From Bryobacteraceae bacterium (GTDB taxonomy: Bacteria > Acidobacteriota > Terriglobia > Bryobacterales > Bryobacteraceae), in the NCBI GenBank assembly GCA_029975915.1, contig JARKOC010000391.1, positions 1 to 64,000 of the forward strand: a stretch of 64,000 nt of DNA, read 5' to 3'. Position numbers and translations under genes: made by a program. The notes below the pieces were generated by a model that was not told the origin of the DNA, ran no database searches, and was given only the letters and a program-made list of their open reading frames with translations. Every line of letters begins with the position of its first letter. The stretch's first letter is position 1. Positions 8,277-17,315 of this stretch are shown here, one piece after another.

Positions 8277-11200
8277 CTACCAGGTGAGGTTCAGTACGAG
8301 CTTGATAAACCTCGGCAGGTTGCGCTGGGTGATGTCCAGCTTGCCGAAGTTGGCATTGGTGACGTTGGTTGCGTTGCTGGCCAGACGCGAGAACCAGGGG
8401 GTGTTGGTTGCGTTGACCATTTCGCCGCGGAACTGGAGCTTCACCTGCTCGGTGATGGCGAAGTTCTTGGCGATGGAGGCGTCGATGTTCTTGTAGCCAG
8501 GGACGCGGGCGCGAGCGAACCGGGTGGGGAAGTCACGCAGGGTGAAAGCTTCTTGGGCAGCGACGCGCTTGCCGGTGGCCGGGTTGTTCCAGAGATCGAT
8601 GTTGAACAGGTAGCCGGCGGCCTTCTGCGCTTCCGTCGGACGGCCGTCGCCATCCACCGCCTGCTTGGCGTTGGGATAGTCCATCGCCCAGCCGCTTTGG
8701 AGAGTGAGGTTGGCAGTGACCTGCCAGCCGCCCAGTATCGCGTCGGCGAACCTGTTGATGCCGGAGCCGAACTGGCGGCCGCGGCCGAAGGGGACCTCAT
8801 ACACGCCCGCGAAGGAGAACTTGTGCGGGATATCGGTCTCGGTCGCGGAACGGTTTTCGACCGGGATGCTGTCGATGTTGCTGAGATTCACCCACTGCGC
8901 GTTCAGCACGTTCAACTGTTCCAGGGTCTTGCTCCAAACGTAGCTGGCGACGAAGGTGAATCCGGCCGAGGTTCGTTTGGTGAGACGGGTCTGGAGACCG
9001 TTGTAGTTCTGGCCGCCGATAGGCAGGTTGTTGATGTTGATTCCGGAGAACTGCGGATAGGGGTAGAGCAGCAATTGGCGGGCGATGGTTGCGCCGTTCA
9101 GACTGGCGTTGTTTGGAATCAGGCCGGCCATGGGGTTGGCGATCCGCTCGGTGTACCAGGCGGTGTCGATCACGCCAGCCGACGTGCGGCGATTCAGGTA
9201 CTGCTCGGCGACGGCGTTGACGCCACTGACGTTGACCGGCAACTTCTTGGTAACGTTGCCGACATAGGCGATCTCGCCGAGCATGTTGCCGGGCAGTTCG
9301 CGCTGGATATCAAACGAGAACTGGTGGCTGTAGGGCAAGGGCCGGTTGTAGTAGTTGCCGCTGAACGACTCGCCGAGGAAGCTCGAAGCGCCCTTCGAGT
9401 TACCGACAGGGTTGAGCAACTGGCCGTTGTTCAGGTTGGCGAAAGCGTTGGTGAGGTTGACCACGGGCGTCAGGTTGCCATCGGTCGACACCACTGCATT
9501 CGAGCGCTGGCTGAAGCCGGTTGCGTCGCCGCGTTCGGCCTGGCCGAGGTAGTAAAGGCCGTAACCGCCACGGATCACCCACTTGTCGCCAAGCCGGTAG
9601 GCGGCGCCGATGCGCGGCTGCCAGTTGTTCTTGTCGGTGGCGAATGCGTACCGGCTCTGGCCGTTGAGGTTCGCGAAGGTGGGGACACCGACCAGCGTCA
9701 GGCCGGACACCTGTGAAGCGATCGGACTGGCGGTGTTGTAACCGAAGCCGCCGAGCATCCGGTCGTAGCGCTCGACGATGGGCTGTTCGTAGTCGTAACG
9801 CAGTCCGAAGTTCAGGGTCAGGCGGTTGGTGACACGCCAGTCATCCTGGAAGAATCCGGCGAAGTAGTGGTTGCGGTAGGCCGGGTCGATGTTGCGGTCG
9901 ACATAGGCGCTGGCGGGGTAGCCGAGCAGGAACGAGGCGAAGTCGTTTCCGCTGACGGCGTCGGATTGGAGCGCGCGAGCCTGGGTCCAGGCAGCAGTGA
10001 AGCTGTAAACGCCGCTCGATGCGCCAGGATTGTTGGTCAGGTCGTTGTAGCGGCGGATTTCGCCGCCGAACTTGAACGTATGATTGCCGAAGACTTTGTT
10101 GAAGTTCGGCTGCAACGTGTAGCTGTCAGACGGCGAGGAATTGATCACGCTGCCGCCGCTCCCGATTCTCTGATAGGTGCTGAAAGAGAACTCGGGGTAC
10201 TGATACTTGGTCAGCTGAGAGACCAGAGCTTGTGCGAAGCCGAGCTGCGAAGGATTGAAACCCGCGCCAAAGCTCGACCCGCCGGTGGTCTCCCAGCGGG
10301 CCAGGCCGGCGCGCAGGTTAAAGGTCATCGTCGAGCTGAGGATTGAGGTCCAGTCCATGACCCAGTTGCGGCCATTGCGCAGCAGCGGGGCGTTGCCGGT
10401 GGGTTCCGCCGCATTCGACCCATCCCATACCAGCCCGCGGTATTCGGAGAAGGGGTTTTGGCCGTAGCGGAAGTACAGGGTGTTGTTGTCGTTGATCCGA
10501 TAATCGAGACGGCCGTTCCAGGCGTCCATGTCGGCCACCCAGCGGGAGGGGTAGATATAGTTGTTGATGCGAGCCGGGCCCGTTCCGGGAGCGTTCGGAG
10601 AGGGGTAGTACGTCATCACTTTTGCCGCGACCGGGTTGATGCGCGAACTCGGGATGATGTTGCCCGCGAAGGCGGTTCGCGTACCCGCTGCCGTTGTCGT
10701 CAATGGGTCGTAAATCGTGACCGCGCTGCCCTGAGCGTTATAGAGGGTCGAGAAGTTGCCTGTACGCCACTCGTCCAGCGGGAAGTTGGCCGACCCAGGA
10801 TCGGCTGAACGCTGACGCATGGCTTCGTAGGTGAGCAGCCAGAACAACTTGTTGCGCCCGTCATAAACCTTCGGAATGAAGACGGGGCCGCTGGCCTGGA
10901 AGCCATAGGTGTTGATGTTCATTGGCGGCTTTACCTTGCCGGCGCTGTTCAATTCGGACTGGTTGGCGTTGAGTTCCTCGGACTGAAAGAACTCGAAGAG
11001 ACTGCCGTGGAACTGGTTGCCGCCAGACTTAGAAACGATGGTCACAATACCACCGCCGGTGCGGCCGTACTGAGAGTCGTACGTATTGGTGAGAACCTTG
11101 AACTCCTGCACGGCTTCCATCGTCGGCACGCCGACCACGGTGCGGTTGCCGCGGACGTTGCTGATGCCGTCGATCAGCACTTCGTTGTCGCCCTTCTTGC

Positions 11201-11756
11201 CGCCGTTGATGGAGAAGCCGGTGGTGCCGCCGATGTCGAACGAGCGGAGGTAGCGCCAGTCGCCGGCCTTGACCACGCCTGGCATCGCCCAGGCGATCTG
11301 GAACGGGTTGCGGCCCTGCGTGGGCAGTTGCGAAATCAATTGGTTGGAGATGATTTGGCCGCGAGAGGCGGTTTCTGTCTGGAGCTGTGAGACGTCGGCT
11401 TCGACGCTGATGCTCTGAGTGACATCGCCGACTTCGAGAATGACGTCGGCGCGGGCCTTGTCCTGTGCCTGGAGGACGATGCTCTGGCGGGAATACTTTT
11501 TGAAGCCTGAGCGTTCGATTGTCAGGTTATAAGTGCCCGGTATGACGAACGGGAACAGGTAGTTGCCCATTTCGTTGGTTTGGGTGGTTGTCGCAACGTT
11601 TCTTTCAACGCTGGTCAGGACAACGGAGACGCCGGCGACCGGCGCTCCTGATGGATCAGCGACAGTTCCGGCCAAGCTGGCCCGGACTTCCTGCGCGTGG
11701 ATTGGGATCGCGGCGATCAGAGCCGCGAGTGCGATCAAACGGAGATTTCGAAGCAT
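8277..11756 (-). CDS. TonB-dependent receptor, Oar-like, with carboxypeptidase-regulatory domain
   Basis: 1159 residues. Signal peptide 1-21 (ending IPIHA-Q). Residues about 25-108 form a CarboxypepD_reg beta-sandwich (ASLAGTVADPSGAPVAGVSV, GNYLFPFVIPGTYNLTIERS). The plug domain follows (about 115-260), with SQLPTQGRNPFQIAWAMPGV and VLIDGISNVRGN and EFKVLTNTYDSQYGRTGGG, then a beta-barrel ending FIKLVLNLTW, an aromatic C-terminus typical of outer-membrane barrels. The architecture is the acidobacterial family expanded in Solibacter, thought to import oligosaccharides or other large nutrients with TonB-ExbBD energy. No SusD-like lipoprotein is adjacent, so it is not a Bacteroidetes-type PUL pair. 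It has its own terminator at 8217-8259 and an AT-rich upstream region with a palindrome. Confidence 0.93.
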   Translation of the reverse strand: MLRNLRLIALAALIAAIPIHAQEVRASLAGTVADPSGAPVAGVSVVLTSVERNVATTTQTNEMGNYLFPFVIPGTYNLTIERSGFKKYSRQSIVLQAQDKARADVILEVGDVTQSISVEADVSQLQTETASRGQIISNQLISQLPTQGRNPFQIAWAMPGVVKAGDWRYLRSFDIGGTTGFSINGGKKGDNEVLIDGISNVRGNRTVVGVPTMEAVQEFKVLTNTYDSQYGRTGGGIVTIVSKSGGNQFHGSLFEFFQSEELNANQSELNSAGKVKPPMNINTYGFQASGPVFIPKVYDGRNKLFWLLTYEAMRQRSADPGSANFPLDEWRTGNFSTLYNAQGSAVTIYDPLTTTAAGTRTAFAGNIIPSSRINPVAAKVMTYYPSPNAPGTGPARINNYIYPSRWVADMDAWNGRLDYRINDNNTLYFRYGQNPFSEYRGLVWDGSNAAEPTGNAPLLRNGRNWVMDWTSILSSTMTFNLRAGLARWETTGGSSFGAGFNPSQLGFAQALVSQLTKYQYPEFSFSTYQRIGSGGSVINSSPSDSYTLQPNFNKVFGNHTFKFGGEIRRYNDLTNNPGASSGVYSFTAAWTQARALQSDAVSGNDFASFLLGYPASAYVDRNIDPAYRNHYFAGFFQDDWRVTNRLTLNFGLRYDYEQPIVERYDRMLGGFGYNTASPIASQVSGLTLVGVPTFANLNGQSRYAFATDKNNWQPRIGAAYRLGDKWVIRGGYGLYYLGQAERGDATGFSQRSNAVVSTDGNLTPVVNLTNAFANLNNGQLLNPVGNSKGASSFLGESFSGNYYNRPLPYSHQFSFDIQRELPGNMLGEIAYVGNVTKKLPVNVSGVNAVAEQYLNRRTSAGVIDTAWYTERIANPMAGLIPNNASLNGATIARQLLLYPYPQFSGININNLPIGGQNYNGLQTRLTKRTSAGFTFVASYVWSKTLEQLNVLNAQWVNLSNIDSIPVENRSATETDIPHKFSFAGVYEVPFGRGRQFGSGINRFADAILGGWQVTANLTLQSGWAMDYPNAKQAVDGDGRPTEAQKAAGYLFNIDLWNNPATGKRVAAQEAFTLRDFPTRFARARVPGYKNIDASIAKNFAITEQVKLQFRGEMVNATNTPWFSRLASNATNVTNANFGKLDITQRNLPRFIKLVLNLTW
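8972..8981 (+). repeat. TTCGTTTGGT word, copy 3 (inside TonB receptor gene)
   Basis: Exact 10-mer on the plus strand, antisense to the gene; the coding strand reads ACC AAA CGA A (Thr-Lys-Arg). Confidence 0.75.
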
Positions 11757-12238
11757 TGTTCCTCATCGCAAGTGAGATTGGCGGCAATCGAGGCCGCCAG
11801 TTGACCTGCGTTGAGAGTATCACAAAATGACTCAAAATAGAAAAAAGCGAAACGATATACCAAGATAGACTATCTTTCGATCAAAAGTAACTATCTGTAT
11901 GCTTCTTTCGGTTCAGGTTGACACAAAGTGGATAGGTCATGAGGCCGGCTCACGAGACGCGGAACCGAGTCGCGATCCGGTCATTCGCCGAAGGTCAGCC
12001 GGTCCGGTCCTGAAAATTTTCAATGAGATGCCCCCGTCGAACACCATGCGGGGCCAGTCCCACCTCTGCATTCCATGCGGAGACAGAGGCACGAATTCGA
12101 CGGCGCCGAGCGCTTCGGCCTAGCCGGATTCAGCCGCCGGTGGACCGAAGGCTGTCTTCCGAGGCTCCCGGACCGGACGAGCTGTCCGCCCGAACCGGGC
12201 TTGCAAGGATCGCCGGAGGCGCGCGCGGGCTTATCCCG
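11757..12238. other. 482-bp gene-free region upstream of the TonB receptor
   Basis: About 11815-11900 is markedly AT-rich for this genome and probably holds the promoter of the minus-strand receptor gene. It contains the palindrome at 11862-11876. The rest (11900-12238) is of ordinary composition; the short open frames in it have no recognisable product, and nothing else could be supported. Confidence 0.5.
11862..11876. promoter_or_regulatory. operator-like palindrome upstream of the TonB receptor
   Basis: AAGATAG-A-CTATCTT is a perfect 7+1+7 palindrome about 106 bp before the receptor start codon. A further half-site CTATCT lies at 11891-11896, 21 bp (two helical turns) from the first. This suggests binding of a dimeric regulator. 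Seen directly; function inferred. Confidence 0.4.
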
Positions 12239-13447
12239 TCAGGCGGGCAGATCCCAGGACTTTTGCCAAGTCACCCGGCCCTTGGTGCGGTAGGCTTCCA
12301 GGGCCATGAAGCAGGCCATCGTGGAGTAGTATCCAACCTCCTCATTGCAGAGGGTGCGTTTGCGCGATTTGATCGCTTCCAGCCAGTCCTTCAGTATCAC
12401 TTCGGCCGACGGGCCGACGCCTTCGCCCTGCGCTTCCGGGGTCTTCGAGAATTTGGCGTTGGGCTTGTAGGTCCAGGAGATCTCCCCTGGGCGGGTGTAC
12501 CGTTCGATGAAGTTGACTCCACCGGTGCCGCGCAGTTCGACGCCAGCGCTGGTGCGCACGCCGGGCGCTGAGAGGCACTCGGCGGTGAACGTCATGGTCA
12601 GTTTCTGTGGGTATTCGAGGATAAAGGTGACAACGTCGGGCGTGTCGCGGCCATCGTCATAGAAATGGATGCCACCGCCGGCGACGCAGGACGAGGGCGC
12701 TTTCAGGTTGAGCATGAAGTGCGCGGTGTCGACGACATGGATGGCGATGCCCATGATCATGCCGCCGTCGTAGTGCAACCACTTATACGGACTGAAGTAG
12801 ACGCCGGGATCCCAGGGGATCTTCGGTCCGCGGCCCAGCCAGCGGTCCCAGTCGAGGCCTTCGGGCTTGCGCTCGAAGCCCTTCGGCGCTTCCAGAACGT
12901 ATCCGGAGTTGGACAGATACCAGGTGCGGGCGAACCCGGTCTTGCCCATGACGCCGGAATCGACGAAGCGCTCCTTGCACTCTGCGTATTGCTTCATGCC
13001 GCGCCCTTGTGTCCCCACCTGAAGGACCCGCTTGTTGGCGCGGACTGCCTTGACGATGGCCTGGCCGTCAGCCGGCGTGTGGACCATGGGTTTCTCGACA
13101 TAGACGTCTTTGCCCGCGTTCAGAGCATCGACGGCCGCCGGCGCGTGCCAGTGGTCCGGTGTGGCCACGATGACGGCATCGATGTCCTTCCGGTCTAGCA
13201 TCGGACGGTAGTCGTGGTACTTCTCCGCGCCAGGGCCGGCGATCTGCGCCGCCTGATCACGGCGAACGTCATAGATGTCGCAGACTCCGGCGATCTCGAC
13301 GCCGCCGATGCGCAGCAGTTCCTTCATCAGATACTGCCCGCGTCCGCCGTTTCCTATCACTCCGATCCGAATCTTGTCCGAAGCGCCGGCGGCACGGGCC
13401 GCCGAAGCCGCCGTGAGTACGAATGCCCTACGCGATGGTTCATGCAT
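12239..13447 (-). CDS. Gfo/Idh/MocA family oxidoreductase, Tat-exported (copy 1)
   Basis: 402 residues from ATG 13447, chosen over the 138-bp longer frame because AGGAG lies ten bases upstream and the first residues MHEPSRRAFVLTAASAARAAGA form a twin-arginine signal. The Rossmann motif GNGGRG is at 32-37, the CDIYD strand end at 56-60, and the catalytic-lysine motif EKP at 118-120 after ATPDHWHA. These enzymes oxidise or reduce sugars and cyclitols with tightly bound NAD(P). Exported members with a Tat signal are common in Planctomycetes, Verrucomicrobia and Acidobacteria. The substrate cannot be told from the sequence. It is the first of three such genes in the window. Confidence 0.88.
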   Translation of the reverse strand: MHEPSRRAFVLTAASAARAAGASDKIRIGVIGNGGRGQYLMKELLRIGGVEIAGVCDIYDVRRDQAAQIAGPGAEKYHDYRPMLDRKDIDAVIVATPDHWHAPAAVDALNAGKDVYVEKPMVHTPADGQAIVKAVRANKRVLQVGTQGRGMKQYAECKERFVDSGVMGKTGFARTWYLSNSGYVLEAPKGFERKPEGLDWDRWLGRGPKIPWDPGVYFSPYKWLHYDGGMIMGIAIHVVDTAHFMLNLKAPSSCVAGGGIHFYDDGRDTPDVVTFILEYPQKLTMTFTAECLSAPGVRTSAGVELRGTGGVNFIERYTRPGEISWTYKPNAKFSKTPEAQGEGVGPSAEVILKDWLEAIKSRKRTLCNEEVGYYSTMACFMALEAYRTKGRVTWQKSWDLPA

Positions 13448-13610
13448 GATTGAAAAGCTCCTAGATGGGACTTTTCGATCATCCAGCATCGAGAGATGGA
13501 AAACAATCGGCTGGGAGTGGCTGCGGAAACAGAGCAACCGGAGGGTAAGCCTGGCGGCGCGTGTCTCGCGCGGCCAGAGCGTCACAATCTCTCAGGGATT
13601 GGAAAGGGCC

Positions 13611-13922
13611 CTACTTGGCTGTTGCCGGCGCTGGGGCCGGGGAACTGGCCTTGGATTCAGTCTTGGCCTCGGGCTTGGATTCTGCCTTGGTTTCCGACTT
13701 CGACTCTGCTGGCTTCCCGTTCTTGGAGGCCGTTGAAGCACCGGACTTTTTGTAGTCGGTGATGTAGAACCCGCTGCCCTTGAATTGCAGCGCCGGCTTT
13801 CCCAGCAGACGTTCCAGTTCGCCGCCGCAACCTTCATGCACTTCAAGCGGGGCATCCGAGAACTTCTGGATCTTCTCTATGATCTCCTCGCACTTCGCGC
13901 ACCTATATTCATACAACGGCAT
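13611..13922 (-). CDS. FmdB-family zinc ribbon protein
   Basis: 103 residues. Starts MPLYEYRCAKCEE (C8, C11), and the middle has FKGSGFYITDYKKS, both diagnostic of the FmdB putative regulatory family. In the second metal knuckle the usual CPxCG is replaced by HEGCGG (H29, C32), so the site would be CCHC rather than CCCC. Residues about 62-103 are a low-complexity tail of K, E, S, A and P. The family is widespread and of unclear role. It lies 58 bp downstream of the S41 homologue on the same strand, so the two are probably co-transcribed. Confidence 0.88.
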   Translation of the reverse strand: MPLYEYRCAKCEEIIEKIQKFSDAPLEVHEGCGGELERLLGKPALQFKGSGFYITDYKKSGASTASKNGKPAESKSETKAESKPEAKTESKASSPAPAPATAK

Positions 13923-13980
13923 ATCAGCTCAACCTCACACTCTCTTCGATCATTGATCCGGGGCGCCTGAGCCTGATTGC

Positions 13981-15291
13981 CTACTGCTTTTGTGGCACGT
14001 TCAGAGGCCCCAAAACTCTTGGCTGGCCTGGCGTGACCGTGGGTCCGTTCTTGGCCGCGGCCTGTTCAGCCTTCCCGCTCAGAACATCCAACGCTTTTTT
14101 CAGGATCGCATCTTCGCCAGTCTTTGACGAATCGGGCCGCCGCTCGGGGGTGGCGGCAGGCGCAGCTTCATCCTCGTCATCAAGCTCGGTCTCGGGTTCG
14201 GTACCCACAACTGGGAACGCCGGCGTTACCGACGCTTCCTGAATCGTTTTTCCTTCCGGCGTCTTATACTTCGCCACAGCCAGCAGCAATGCGCCGCCGT
14301 CGCCGGTGGGAATCGCCTTGCGCACAGCCGCGTCGCCATATGTGCGTTCTCCAACCACTTTGGCGCGCTTATTGTCTTGCAACGCGGCGGCAGCGATCTC
14401 AGCCGCGCCCATGGTACCGCGGTTGGTGAGAACCACCATGTCGCCCTTCCAAACGACCTTGGCGGGATCCGCCTTAATCGTCTCGGATCCGTATTTCTGC
14501 CCCTCAATGGTGGCGATGACGCCGCTGTTCAGGAACAACGAAGCGAGCGCGGCTCCCTCGCTGGCGTCCGACAAGGCGCAATGCCTCAGATCAAGCACCA
14601 GTTTCTTCATGCCCTGCCGCTCGAGATCCTTCACCTTGGCGGCCACTTGCGCGGCTTTCCCTGAACTGAGATCCTGCACCACGACCAGACCGGTATCCTG
14701 GTCGATCATCTTTGAGGAAATCGCCGGCGGGGCGATGATGGCGCGCGTCAGGGCGATCTTGGTCGGTTCGGGACGGCGCATCCGGAGAACCGTGAGTTCG
14801 ATGGTTGAGCCGGGCGCGCCCTCTAGCATGACATCGGCGTAGGCCAGCGGCATATCCCGCGTCGAGATGCCGTTGATCGCTTCTACGATGTCGCCGGTGC
14901 TCAAGCCCGCCTGATCCGCGGGCGAGCCTGGGATCGCATCGACGACGCTGAGTTCGGCGCTATACTTGCGCGAAAGTATCAGGCCGAGGCCCGCTTTCTT
15001 CTCTTCCTTTGCCTTTAGGTACGTTTTGTACTGGCTCGCGTCCAGGTAGCTGGAGAAGGGATCCACAGTAACCAGCAAGCCGTTGATAGCGCCCAGGGTG
15101 ACATTTTTCATGTCCGGCTCTTCGACGTAGTCGGACTTGATCCTCGCAAAGACTTCGGTGAAGACGTTCAGGTGCCGGTACGGCTCGTTGGCCTGCGCCG
15201 CGGGGTTCTGTCCCAGCACGGCTCCCACGAGCAACAGTCCGACGAGCATGCCCGACACTGTCACCAGTACGTTCTTAAAGGTGCGATTCAT
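13981..15291 (-). CDS. S41 C-terminal-processing-peptidase homologue lacking the catalytic residues
   Basis: 436 residues from ATG 15291; a GTG four codons earlier is less likely. Membrane anchor or signal about 7-27; PDZ domain about 100-170 (AIPGSPADQAGLSTGDIVEA); peptidase S41 core about 180-360; charged Pro/Ala/Glu tail. In active CtpA-type enzymes the serine lies in GTASASE or GSASASE and the lysine in TFGKGSVQ. Here the aligned segments are GTMGAAE (292-298; Ser replaced by Gly295) and TYGDAAVRK (Lys replaced by Asp320). The DLRxNxGG strand is also changed to DLRHCALSDASEG. Flanking framework (ALQD, VGERTYG, KYKTPEGKTIQ) is intact, so this is not a pseudogene but a likely non-proteolytic scaffold or regulator in the periplasm. 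A lipoprotein- or peptidoglycan-related partner is possible; not shown. Confidence 0.88.
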   Translation of the reverse strand: MNRTFKNVLVTVSGMLVGLLLVGAVLGQNPAAQANEPYRHLNVFTEVFARIKSDYVEEPDMKNVTLGAINGLLVTVDPFSSYLDASQYKTYLKAKEEKKAGLGLILSRKYSAELSVVDAIPGSPADQAGLSTGDIVEAINGISTRDMPLAYADVMLEGAPGSTIELTVLRMRRPEPTKIALTRAIIAPPAISSKMIDQDTGLVVVQDLSSGKAAQVAAKVKDLERQGMKKLVLDLRHCALSDASEGAALASLFLNSGVIATIEGQKYGSETIKADPAKVVWKGDMVVLTNRGTMGAAEIAAAALQDNKRAKVVGERTYGDAAVRKAIPTGDGGALLLAVAKYKTPEGKTIQEASVTPAFPVVGTEPETELDDEDEAAPAATPERRPDSSKTGEDAILKKALDVLSGKAEQAAAKNGPTVTPGQPRVLGPLNVPQKQ

Positions 15292-15587
15292 TGTTCGGAT
15301 CACCCGTTCGACTGGAGGTCTCGGACCGGGTGTAATCTCCCTCTCGTCAAGTATAACAACCGCCGCCCAAGCCGCGGCTCTGCCCTTGTAGACGCGTCAC
15401 GTCTGTAAATGGCTGCATCCATTTCGTTTGCGGCGTGATTGTTGGGCGCCACTGGGGCCGTGACTCGACTCACGGCGAACCGCGGTGGCCGCCGCCGCTT
15501 CGTTCTGCAACTTAAGACAATCGTTATCCATCTATAAATTGCGGGATCGAGTATCATGAACTGAATCCGCCCAGGGGAGACTCGTGT

Positions 15588-16724
15588 ATGAACAGAGCCT
15601 TGAGAGCCGTCATCTTCTCCGCCGCCGCGTTGGCTATATTCAGCATCGCGGTGTATCCTCAGCAGGGTCCTAAGAAGGAATCCGGCGATGCTGTTGCAAA
15701 GCCCCGGCCTCGGCAAGGCGAAGCGCCCCCACCCGCCGAACAACCCAAAATCCCTTCCCAGATGCGCAAGGCCGAGCAGGCCAGGGTGGACGAACAGGCT
15801 CCGACGTTCCGCGCCGACACGCTCTCGGTGACCGTTGATGTGGGTGTCCTGGACAATAAAGGCCGCTTCATCCCCGGCATCCCGGCCGGCAATTTCCGGG
15901 TGCTGGAGGATGGCGTCCCGCAGAGGTTGACCGGCTTCAGCACCGGCGAATCGCCGATGACCATTGCCATGGTGATCGAGTTCTCGAACCTGTTCCAGCA
16001 GTACTGGTCCTGGGGCTGGCAGGAGACTCTGACAGCCTGCTACAGCTTCCTTGAAACGTTGAAGCCTGAAGACACCGTTGCCGTGGTGGCCTTCGACCTG
16101 CGCCCTGAAATCCTGTCCGACTTCTCCACCGACCGCAGAGATACGCAGGAAGCTCTGGCCCGGCTGCGCATTCCCGGATTCTCAGAATCCAACCTGTACG
16201 ATGCGCTGACGGACGTCGCCGACCGAATGGCCGAGATCGAGGGCCGCAAGGCGATCTTCTACATCGGCTCGGGCATGGATACCTTCTCGAAGATCACCTT
16301 CGACCAAGCGCGGCGCAAGCTTCAGACCGCCGGAGTGCCCATCTATGCCATGGGGACGTTGCAGGCTTTACGCGAATACTACGACTCACGCGGCTATATG
16401 GGTTCCATCGCGCGCCTGGACTTCCTCCAGGCCGACAACCAACTGCGTACCTTTGCGAAGGAGACCGGCGGCCAGGCCTGGTTCCCGCGCTTCCTGGGTG
16501 AGTATGGCGGCATCTTCCGCCAGATCTCAGAGGCGTTACGCAACACCTACACGCTCTCCTACAGCCCGACTAATATTGCGCGCGACGGAAAGTACCGCAA
16601 GATCAAGGTCGAACTCGTGGCGCCCACGGGGGAGCCGTTGCGGATCACCGATGAGAAGGGCAAGCCGATGAAGTACACCATCGTCGCTAAGACCGGTTAC
16701 AATGCCCCGCGCGCGGTCGAATAG
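15588..16724 (+). CDS. exported VWFA-domain protein of the acidobacterial type
   Basis: 378 residues. Signal peptide 1-25 (ending VYPQQ), a proline-rich linker, then LSVTVDVGVLDNKGRFIPGI and NFRVLEDGVPQRLTGF (about 79-117), the hallmark opening of the VWFA-related family expanded in Acidobacteria (TIGR03436), followed by the VWA fold (about 125-330). The metal-ion-dependent adhesion site DxSxS reads EFSNL at 131-135, so metal binding may be altered. ATG 15588 has a good AGGGGAG site nine bases upstream, and TATAAA at 15533-15538 is a possible -10 element. These proteins are thought to act in surface interactions; no partner is encoded nearby. Confidence 0.88.
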   Translation: MNRALRAVIFSAAALAIFSIAVYPQQGPKKESGDAVAKPRPRQGEAPPPAEQPKIPSQMRKAEQARVDEQAPTFRADTLSVTVDVGVLDNKGRFIPGIPAGNFRVLEDGVPQRLTGFSTGESPMTIAMVIEFSNLFQQYWSWGWQETLTACYSFLETLKPEDTVAVVAFDLRPEILSDFSTDRRDTQEALARLRIPGFSESNLYDALTDVADRMAEIEGRKAIFYIGSGMDTFSKITFDQARRKLQTAGVPIYAMGTLQALREYYDSRGYMGSIARLDFLQADNQLRTFAKETGGQAWFPRFLGEYGGIFRQISEALRNTYTLSYSPTNIARDGKYRKIKVELVAPTGEPLRITDEKGKPMKYTIVAKTGYNAPRAVE

Positions 16725-16838
16725 CGGAGCCATACACCCGGCGGCCATCGATGTCAAGAACTCGATGTGCCCTTCAATGAATCTATTACAGCCCTGTTGA
16801 CATGGCAATTTCCGCTCTGTTACGTTTTCGTTTCGCTC

Positions 16839-17315
16839 ATGAGTTTGAAAAGGCCGGCCAACCAGAAACCCGCCCCCCGCATACTGCTTGTCGACGACAA
16901 CCGGTCTGGCCTGGCGGCCCGGCGCGCCGTACTGGAGGAGTTGGGATACGCCACGACGTGCGTGTCCTGCCCAAAGGACGCGATCGAGTTGATTACCACC
17001 TCCGCTCAAATGGGTGAACCCTTCGAACTGGTGGTAACGGATTACAAAATGCCGGAACAAACCGGAGTGGATTTGATTCGGCAGATCAGGGCAGTTTCGC
17101 CCGCCGTGCCCGTGATTTTGCTGTCCGGTTTCGTCGATGCGCTGGGGTTGACAGAAGGCAACACCGGCGCCGACGTGGTGATCATGAAGAGCGCCAACGA
17201 AGTGGCCCATCTGGTCAGGGCGGTGAACCGTCATTTGAGCGGCGCAGTCCGCCGCAAAGGGCCCAGAACCGCCGCTCCGAACCCAAAAGCCCGCCGGCAG
17301 GCCGGCACAGCCTGA
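16839..17315 (+). CDS. response-regulator receiver-domain protein
   Basis: 158 residues from ATG 16839; an upstream in-frame ATG at 16767 would add 24 hydrophobic residues not normal for the family. Receiver signatures: acidic pair LLVDDN (D19, D20), phospho-acceptor VVTDYKMPEQTG (D68), conserved Ser in LLSGF (S96) and Lys in VIMKS (K117). The usual KP dipeptide is KS. After the receiver only a basic tail of about 35 residues follows (RRKGPRTAAPNPKARRQ), so there is no DNA-binding output domain. Its stop overlaps the start of the GH3 gene by one base (TGATG), implying translational coupling. No histidine kinase is nearby. Confidence 0.85.
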   Translation: MSLKRPANQKPAPRILLVDDNRSGLAARRAVLEELGYATTCVSCPKDAIELITTSAQMGEPFELVVTDYKMPEQTGVDLIRQIRAVSPAVPVILLSGFVDALGLTEGNTGADVVIMKSANEVAHLVRAVNRHLSGAVRRKGPRTAAPNPKARRQAGTA

